A DNA stretch of 10,918 bases from Pseudomonadota bacterium (GTDB lineage: Bacteria > Pseudomonadota > Alphaproteobacteria > Caulobacterales > Caulobacteraceae), in assembly GCA_023433655.1 (NCBI GenBank), contig JAEYUE010000147.1, forward strand, positions 1-10,918, given 5' to 3'. Position 1 is the first letter of the stretch. Each line of letters begins with the position of its first letter. The notes under the pieces are model-generated. The model did not search any database and was not told the origin of the DNA. It saw only the letters and a program-made list of their open reading frames with translations. Positions 7,243 through 10,918 of this stretch are shown here, piece by piece. Both the position numbers and the translations under genes were made by a program.

Positions 7243-7689
7243 ATGGCCTCCCCCGCGCTCGTCTCCCTGTTGCCCCAGCTCGCTTCCGGCGCCGCCCACA
7301 CCCACGCGCTCGGCTTCAGCTTCGACGGGCTGGACGGCGACCGGGTGCGAATCCGCGCTCCGTGGCGCGAGGATCTGGTCGGCGACCCCGACACGGGCGT
7401 CCTGTCCGGCGGACTGGTGACCGCCCTGCTCGACCATGCCGGGGGCCTGGCGGTGTGGATCGCCCTCGACCGGTTCCAGCCGATCGCCACCCTTGACCTC
7501 CGCGTCGACTACATGCGGGCGGCGGAGCCGGGCCGGGATCTGGTCGCCGAGGCCCGCTGCTACCGCCTGACCCGGTCCATCGCCTTCGTCCGCGCCTGGG
7601 CGTTCGAGGACGGGCCGGACGATCCGGTCGCGGCGGCCCAGGCCACCTATGTGCTCAGCGGACGCGAGCAGGCGGGAGCCGGAAAATGA
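7243..7689 (+). CDS. PaaI-type hotdog thioesterase, first of a pair
   Basis: This is a 148-residue single hotdog-fold protein of the PaaI/YbgC-like group, which hydrolyse acyl-CoA thioesters in the cytoplasm. The helix motif is S55-G56-G57-x6-D64 (LSGGLVTALLD). It matches HGGxxxxxxD of PaaI except that the first His is Ser. Sheet strands ATLDLRVDYMRAAEPG and AEARCYRLTRSIAFV are typical of the fold. The substrate is not predictable. The ATG at 7243 is preceded only by weak GGAT (7231-7234). Its TGA overlaps the next gene's ATG as ATGA, so the two are translated together. It is divergent from the exonuclease gene with an 84-base gap in which I recognise no defined site. Confidence 0.9.
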   Translation: MASPALVSLLPQLASGAAHTHALGFSFDGLDGDRVRIRAPWREDLVGDPDTGVLSGGLVTALLDHAGGLAVWIALDRFQPIATLDLRVDYMRAAEPGRDLVAEARCYRLTRSIAFVRAWAFEDGPDDPVAAAQATYVLSGREQAGAGK

Positions 7690-8084
7690 GTCACCTGCTG
7701 GACCGCGTGCCCTATGCCCGCTTCCTCGGCCTCATCACCGGGCAACAGGGCGAGACCCTGACCGTGACCATGCCGTTCGCCGACCGGCTCATCGGCAATC
7801 CCATGCTGCCGGCGCTGCACGGCGGCTCGACGGCGGCCCTGCTTGAGCTGACCGCCGTGGCCCAGGTGGCCCTGACCTGGCCGCGCCTTCGGCTGCCCCT
7901 ACCGATCAACGTCACCGTCGCCTATCTGCGCTCCGGGCGGCCGGTCGACGTCCACGCCCGCGCCCGCATCAGCAAGGCCGGTCGACGGGTCGCCCATGTG
8001 CTGGCCGAGGCGTGGCAGGAGGACGAAGCTCAGCCCATTGCTTCGCTCACCGCGCACTTCCTTGTGGCCGAACACGACCTCTAG
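7686..8084 (+). CDS. PaaI-type hotdog thioesterase, second of a pair
   Basis: This is a 132-residue hotdog-fold protein, a distant paralogue of the preceding gene. The helix motif is H45-G46-G47-x6-E54 (LHGGSTAALLE): the His missing from the first protein is kept here, while the acidic residue is Glu instead of Asp. A strand PLPINVTVAYLRSGRPVDVHARA follows, as in other PaaI proteins. The ATG overlaps the upstream stop by four bases, so equal expression is expected and a mixed dimer or tetramer is possible. The acyl-CoA substrate cannot be read from sequence. The stop TAG at 8082-8084 is followed by a short AT-rich stretch before the next gene. Confidence 0.9.
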   Translation: MSHLLDRVPYARFLGLITGQQGETLTVTMPFADRLIGNPMLPALHGGSTAALLELTAVAQVALTWPRLRLPLPINVTVAYLRSGRPVDVHARARISKAGRRVAHVLAEAWQEDEAQPIASLTAHFLVAEHDL

Positions 8085-8147
8085 TTGTAGTTTATTGTAA
8101 CGTCCGATTGCTTCCTCCACGCGTTGGTTAATCCACGGGAGGAAACC

Positions 8148-8537
8148 ATGACGAGACACAGTATTGGCGAGGCCCTGGCGGCCCGCCTCTATGCCGCCGA
8201 GGCGGCGATCGACAAGGCGATGGCGGAGACTGCCGCCCTCGCCGGCGCCCTTCCGGTCGCGCGCGCAGAGGCCTGTCTGTCGGCGGTAAGCGGGCAGCGG
8301 GCGTTCAGCGGCGCGGCCGGCGCCATCGGCGCCCTGGCCGAAGCCCGCGGCCACCTGGTCCAGACCCACAACGCCCTCGCCGCCCTCGCCCGCAGGCTGG
8401 GCCTCGACACCCTTGCGATCGGTCCCGTCGACAAGCCGGGCGATACGCCGCCGGTCGGCGGCGGCCTGTGTCCGGAAGGCGACACACCTCACGTCGTGGT
8501 GAACAAATCCCTACCAAGTATTGGAGCGTCGTGTTAA
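8148..8537 (+). CDS. Small helical protein A1, unknown function
   Basis: This 129-residue protein belongs to no family I recognise. The ATG at 8148 follows an excellent ribosome site, GGGAGG at 8137-8142 with 5-base spacing. Residues 8-85 are Ala-rich with regular heptad-like hydrophobic spacing and should be two or three long helices. Residues 88-129 are Pro/Gly-rich and probably flexible, with Cys at 108 and at the very end. There is no signal peptide or membrane segment, so it is likely cytoplasmic. From residue 14 it aligns without gaps with protein A2 encoded just downstream (about 28 identities in 72 by hand). It is very GC-rich: 46 of 60 bases at 8341-8400. The gap before it (8085-8147) is AT-rich and may hold its promoter. 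Confidence 0.75.
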   Translation: MTRHSIGEALAARLYAAEAAIDKAMAETAALAGALPVARAEACLSAVSGQRAFSGAAGAIGALAEARGHLVQTHNALAALARRLGLDTLAIGPVDKPGDTPPVGGGLCPEGDTPHVVVNKSLPSIGASC

Positions 8538-8548
8538 GGCTTCGTTTA
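8534..8548 (+). promoter_or_regulatory. Near-match to a CtrA box upstream of A2
   Basis: TTAA-N7-TTTA matches seven of eight fixed bases of the TTAA-N7-TTAA site bound by the cell-cycle regulator CtrA in Caulobacterales. It starts inside the A1 stop codon and ends 23 bases before the A2 ATG. A single near-match in an AT-rich patch is weak evidence. Confidence 0.22.
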
Positions 8549-8571
8549 CTGTTTCAGTTTCGGAGGCTTCC

Positions 8572-8916
8572 ATGGATAAGGCTCAGGTGATCGCCAGCGT
8601 GGCCGGCGATCTGAATGCAACGGAGCAGTCCGTTGACGAGGCCATCGCCCGCGCGACCACCTTGGTGCAGTCGATGATCGGGGCGCGCGCGGCGCTCGGC
8701 ATCTCGCCGGTTGCGGGCGCGGAAGCCCAAGCCAAGGCGATGGAAGTCATCGCCGCGTTGGGATCTGCACGTCAGGCCTTGGTTGCCAGCCACCAAGAAC
8801 TTGGCAAGGATCATCGGCGCTTGGGTTACGGCGTGTACGCTGGCGGCCTTCCGAAGACCGAGCCTGGCGGCGAGCGTCCACCGACGACCGGGGAGCGTCA
8901 TCTCCGCGCGGTTTAA
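8572..8916 (+). CDS. Small helical protein A2, paralogue of A1
   Basis: This 114-residue protein of unknown function starts at ATG 8572 after GGAGG (8562-8566), with the same 5-base spacing as A1. It aligns gap-free with A1 from residue 14, sharing LxAxE near the start, a VxG and ARxxLVxxH core, and RRLG near residue 82. The C-terminal tail after about residue 95 is different, polar and Pro/Arg-rich. It has no membrane segment or signal peptide and looks like a cytoplasmic helical bundle. Its base composition is lower than A1: 36 G/C of 60 at 8761-8820 against 46 of 60 in A1. This argues for a separate origin and not a recent duplication in place. Confidence 0.75.
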   Translation: MDKAQVIASVAGDLNATEQSVDEAIARATTLVQSMIGARAALGISPVAGAEAQAKAMEVIAALGSARQALVASHQELGKDHRRLGYGVYAGGLPKTEPGGERPPTTGERHLRAV

Positions 8917-8970
8917 TTCCCCGTAATGTCGGCGACCGGACGTTCCACGGGTCGCTGAATTGAGGCATTG

Positions 8971-8996
8971 TCGCCCCCATGCTTGCGTGGGGGCGA
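8971..8996 (+). promoter_or_regulatory. Strong hairpin just before B1 (attenuator or ribosome-site mask)
   Basis: TCGCCCCCA (8971-8979) pairs perfectly with TGGGGGCGA (8988-8996), a 9-bp mostly G-C stem with an 8-base loop, followed by TTCT. It could act as a terminator of A2 or as a control element for B1, since the GGGGG at 8989-8993 in the downstream arm is the only ribosome-site candidate for the GTG at 9001. The short T stretch makes a simple strong terminator less likely. Confidence 0.5.
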
Positions 8997-9000
8997 TTCT

Positions 9001-9444
9001 GTGTTCGTGGACATCTACGCTCTGGCCGTAACTGTCGTCGCGGCCTTCGTTGTGGCTTTCGCCTTCATCAAGGGTGACGATCCGGAACGCATAGGCGCTG
9101 GAACCTACGCCCTGGTTGCTCTGGCAAGCGCTATTATGCCCAAGGACGTCAACGGCCCCGGAGGCCCAATGTGGGGCTTGATGGGCCTTGATATTGTACA
9201 ATTGGTCGTCTTCGCCGGCCTGGCTTGGCACAGCCGCCGCGCTTGGCCAGTGTGGGCCTCGGCATTCCAGGCCCTCGTCGTCACCGGCCACCTACTTCTT
9301 GCTTTCAATCTGAAGGCAACGACCAACGCTTTCGTCGCTTTTGCGGCAATGAACAACTTGGCCAACTATGCCCTTCTGATCGCACTGGCGGTCGGGACAT
9401 TCTGGGCCTGGCAAGAGAGGAAGGCGGCCACTATGGGCGCGTGA
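9001..9444 (+). CDS. Small multi-pass membrane protein B1, unknown function
   Basis: This 147-residue inner-membrane protein has four or five predicted hydrophobic segments: about 3-23, 34-46, 58-76, 83-104 and 115-139. Motifs shared with B2 are KGDxPERxGAG after the first segment and AWxSRRxWPxWA before the fourth. The last segment ends with AWQER. I know of no function for this family. The start is taken at GTG 9001 because it matches the GTG-TTC start of B2; the frame is open a little further upstream through a hairpin, and GTG 9007 is also possible. Base composition is low for this genome (35 G/C of 60 at 9001-9060), with codons such as ATT, ATA and TTG that neighbours avoid. Confidence 0.75.
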   Translation: MFVDIYALAVTVVAAFVVAFAFIKGDDPERIGAGTYALVALASAIMPKDVNGPGGPMWGLMGLDIVQLVVFAGLAWHSRRAWPVWASAFQALVVTGHLLLAFNLKATTNAFVAFAAMNNLANYALLIALAVGTFWAWQERKAATMGA

Positions 9445-9454
9445 GGAGGTACGC

Positions 9455-9470
9455 CCGGGCCCCGGCCCGG
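9455..9470 (+). other. Short G-C hairpin between B1 and B2
   Basis: CCGGGC (9455-9460) and GCCCGG (9465-9470) form a 6-bp stem with a CCCG loop in the 57-base gap between B1 and B2. No T run follows. It may be a transcript-processing or weak pause element, or chance in GC-rich DNA. Confidence 0.25.
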
Positions 9471-9501
9471 CTAACATCCCCGAACCTGAAGGAGGACAAC
9501 G

Positions 9502-9930
9502 GTGTTCGACACCCTCTATTCCCAGATCGCGACGGCGGTGGGCGTGGCGGTGGTGGCCTTCGCCTTTCTGAAAGGCGACGAGCCCGAGCGGGTCGGGGCC
9601 GGCGCCTACGCCATCGGCGCCCTGGCGACGCTGCTGCTCCAGGAAGACTCCCGGCTCTATGGCGCCCAGTGGCCGCTGATCGTCATCGAGACGGTCATGC
9701 TGATCACCTATGCGGCGCTCGCGTGGAAGAGCCGCCGGTCATGGCCGATCTGGGCCGCCGGCCTGCAGTCGGTGGTGGTCATGTGCCACCTCCTGACCAC
9801 GGCGGACCTCCGCCCGCCGCTGGCGGCGTTCTATGCGGTGATCAACCTTGCCAGCTACGGCATCCTCCTCGTCCTTGCACTCGGGGTCCTGCAGGCCTGG
9901 CGCGATCGCCGCGCACTGGGCCTCGAATAG
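9502..9930 (+). CDS. Small multi-pass membrane protein B2, paralogue of B1
   Basis: This 142-residue inner-membrane protein of unknown function starts at GTG 9502 after GGAGG (9491-9495) with 6-base spacing. It is a clear paralogue of B1: 20 of 27 residues are identical across the segment VVAFAF through ALA, and 16 of 27 across the AWxSRRxWP region, by hand count. Four to five membrane segments are predicted with short polar loops. The charged KGDEPER loop and the SRR loop are the most conserved parts and are likely functional. Unlike B1 it is GC-rich (44 of 60 at 9541-9600) and matches the rest of the chromosome. A terminator hairpin overlaps its stop codon, closing the gene group. Confidence 0.8.
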   Translation: MFDTLYSQIATAVGVAVVAFAFLKGDEPERVGAGAYAIGALATLLLQEDSRLYGAQWPLIVIETVMLITYAALAWKSRRSWPIWAAGLQSVVVMCHLLTTADLRPPLAAFYAVINLASYGILLVLALGVLQAWRDRRALGLE

Positions 9931-9943
9931 GTTCGGGGTTTTT
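9921..9943 (+). terminator. Intrinsic terminator overlapping the B2 stop
   Basis: CCTCGAA (9921-9927) pairs with TTCGGGG (9932-9938), with one T-G wobble, around a TAGG loop, followed directly by TTTTTATT. The TAG stop of B2 is partly in the loop. This is a good Rho-independent terminator for the plus-strand group. Confidence 0.7.
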
Positions 9944-9976
9944 ATTCCTATCGGGTCGCGGTAAATTCAAGGAATC

Positions 9977-9990
9977 GGGCTGATCGGCCC
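9977..9990. promoter_or_regulatory. Dyad before the S24 regulator gene, possible operator
   Basis: GGGC-TGATCG-GCCC is a near-perfect dyad centred on GATC, 17 bases before the start of the S24 regulator. Regulators of this type usually bind dyads at their own promoters, so it is a candidate autoregulatory site. No second copy was seen in the window. Confidence 0.25.
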
Positions 9991-10007
9991 GCACCGGACG
10001 CCCGCCC

Positions 10008-10643
10008 ATGCCCCTCACCCACGCCCGACTGTGGAAGGCGATCGACGGCCTCGCCCGCCGCGAAGGGCTGAGCGCCTCGGGTCTGGCGCGCCGCGCCGGG
10101 CTGGACGCGACCAGCTTCAACCCCTCCAAGCGCTTCGGCCCCGGCGATCCGCCGCGGCCGCGCTGGCCGTCGACCGAAAGCCTGACCCGCATCCTCGTGG
10201 CCACCGGCGTGTCCCTGGGCGAGTTCGCGGATCTGGCCCGGGACGCGCCGGACCGGCCGGCGACCGTGCCGATGCTGGGCCTCGCCCAGGCCGGTCAGGA
10301 TGGCTTCTTCGACGATGCAGGACTGCCGGTCGGCGACGGCTGGGAGCAGACCGAACTGCCGCGACCGACGGAAACCCTGCTCAGCCTGCGCGTCACCGGC
10401 GACTCCATGGCCCCGGTCTACCGCGAGGGCGACCGCATCATCGTCGACCGCGAGGCTTCGGACGTGCGCAAGGGCGACCGGGTGGTGGTGCGCACCACCG
10501 GCGGCGAGACCCTGGCCAAGGAAGTCGCCGGGCTGACGGCGAAAGCCGTCACCCTGGCGTCGATCAACCCGACCTACGAACCGCGCACCGTGGCGCGCAG
10601 GGACATCGTCTGGATGGGCCGCATCCTGTGGGTCAGCCAGTAA
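10008..10643 (+). CDS. HTH/S24-peptidase transcriptional regulator (LexA/CI-like)
   Basis: This is a 211-residue protein. Residues 1-75 form a DNA-binding domain with a helix-turn-helix around 21-36 (LSASGLARRAGLDATSF) and the segment RWPSTESLTRIL. Residues 85-211 are a LexA/CI-like S24 domain with nucleophile Ser133 (GDSMAP) and general-base Lys171 (LAKEVAG). An Ala95-Gly96 bond in LAQAGQDG sits where self-cleavage occurs in LexA-type proteins. Such regulators repress genes until activated RecA or another signal triggers self-cleavage; whether this one is RecA-responsive is not shown. The domain order is common among chromosomal regulators of alphaproteobacteria and need not mean a prophage. 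No clear ribosome site precedes the ATG at 10008. It follows a terminator, so it is its own unit. Confidence 0.9.
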   Translation: MPLTHARLWKAIDGLARREGLSASGLARRAGLDATSFNPSKRFGPGDPPRPRWPSTESLTRILVATGVSLGEFADLARDAPDRPATVPMLGLAQAGQDGFFDDAGLPVGDGWEQTELPRPTETLLSLRVTGDSMAPVYREGDRIIVDREASDVRKGDRVVVRTTGGETLAKEVAGLTAKAVTLASINPTYEPRTVARRDIVWMGRILWVSQ

Positions 10644-10648
10644 GCAAG

Positions 10649-10674
10649 AAAGGCCGCCCCTGGGAGCGGCCTTT
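10649..10674. terminator. Bidirectional intrinsic terminator
   Basis: AAAGGCCGC (10649-10657) and GCGGCCTTT (10666-10674) form a 9-bp perfect stem with an 8-base loop. T residues follow on plus, and the A-rich flank gives T residues on minus. It lies between two converging genes and can end both. Confidence 0.8.
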
Positions 10675-10694
10675 CCGTTCGCTGCCGTGCGGGA

Positions 10695-10918
10695 TCAGCG
10701 GCTGACGTAGTGAGCGTTGACCCAGCCGCCGCCGGCGATCTGCACCCACTCGCCCTGCGAGCTCACGGCGGTGAAGGGCTGGCCGGCCGACAGGCTGCCG
10801 ACCTGGCGGTAGTTGGTCCCCGGACCCGAGCGGATGCGCAGGTTGGAGGTCGCCCGGTAGGTGTCGGCGCTGTAGCCGTAATCCGAGCTGTAGGCGCGGG
10901 CGCGCTGCTGGTTGCAGC
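10695..10918 (-). CDS. SH3-domain protein, C-terminal part (5' end outside window)
   Basis: The minus frame ending in TGA at 10695-10697 is open to the window edge and encodes the last 73 residues. From NLRIRSGPGTNYRQVG to GGWVNAHYVSR it is a bacterial SH3 domain (SH3_3 type, PF08239). The key features are the RSGPGTNY turn, the EWVQI strand and the closing GWVxxxYV. Such domains usually belong to secreted or cell-envelope proteins that touch peptidoglycan. Upstream residues (CNQQRARAYSSDYGYSAD) are low-complexity and may be a linker. The N-terminus, and any signal peptide, are not visible. Its transcription ends at the bidirectional hairpin at 10649-10674. Confidence 0.88.
   Translation of the reverse strand, partial: CNQQRARAYSSDYGYSADTYRATSNLRIRSGPGTNYRQVGSLSAGQPFTAVSSQGEWVQIAGGGWVNAHYVSR

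Noticed and set aside
1..10918. GANTC methylation sites as promoter marks
   Set aside because: Sites of this form occur inside many coding regions here (for example near 50, 1199 and 2345), so they do not single out regulatory DNA.
1..10918. CRISPR array, insertion sequence or toxin-antitoxin module
   Set aside because: No regularly spaced direct repeats, no transposase motifs and no known toxin or antitoxin pair were seen; the A and B proteins do not match any I know.

Overview
This is a GC-rich window of bacterial chromosome, probably from an alphaproteobacterium of the Caulobacterales (Brevundimonas- or Caulobacter-like). The assignment is an inference. It rests on the codon use, on a CBS-type cytoplasmic hybrid histidine kinase, on a DNA-ligase-associated exonuclease, on a HTH/S24 regulator of alphaproteobacterial type and on the style of the QueE protein. 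There is no plasmid, phage or insertion-sequence hallmark.

Region 1 (1-2118, plus strand): the C-terminal part of an autotransporter, with beta-helix passenger repeats and an outer-membrane barrel ending in Phe. It is followed 15 bases later by a complete tRNA-Val(UAC) and then by a small glycine-rich lipoprotein.

Region 2 (2115-4304, minus strand): a tightly overlapped operon read queC, queE, queD, then a GNAT acetyltransferase. queC, queE and queD make preQ0, the precursor of the tRNA base queuosine. QueD carries Tyr where the usual catalytic Cys sits. A perfect hairpin covers the ribosome-binding region of queC.

Region 3 (4493-7158): a CBS-HisKA-HATPase-receiver hybrid histidine kinase on plus, converging on a metallo-beta-lactamase-fold DNA exonuclease on minus. 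The usual ligase partner of the exonuclease does not follow it. Two convergent junctions (2115-2118 and 6124-6127) each use a single palindromic CTAG as the stop codon of both genes.

Region 4 (7243-9930, plus strand): three consecutive pairs of tandem paralogues. First come two overlapping PaaI-type hotdog thioesterases. Then two small helical proteins of unknown function (called A1 and A2 here), and then two small multi-pass membrane proteins of unknown function (B1 and B2). A2 and B1, the inner two, are visibly less GC-rich than A1 and B2. The order A1-[A2-B1]-B2 therefore looks like one A-B cassette nested inside another. This is the best candidate in the window for an undescribed two-component unit (soluble helical protein plus membrane protein).

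Region 5 (9921-10918): an intrinsic terminator closes B2. A HTH/S24-peptidase (LexA/CI-like) regulator follows, then a bidirectional terminator, then the C-terminal end of an SH3-domain protein on minus, cut by the window edge. No gap between genes exceeds about 190 bases.
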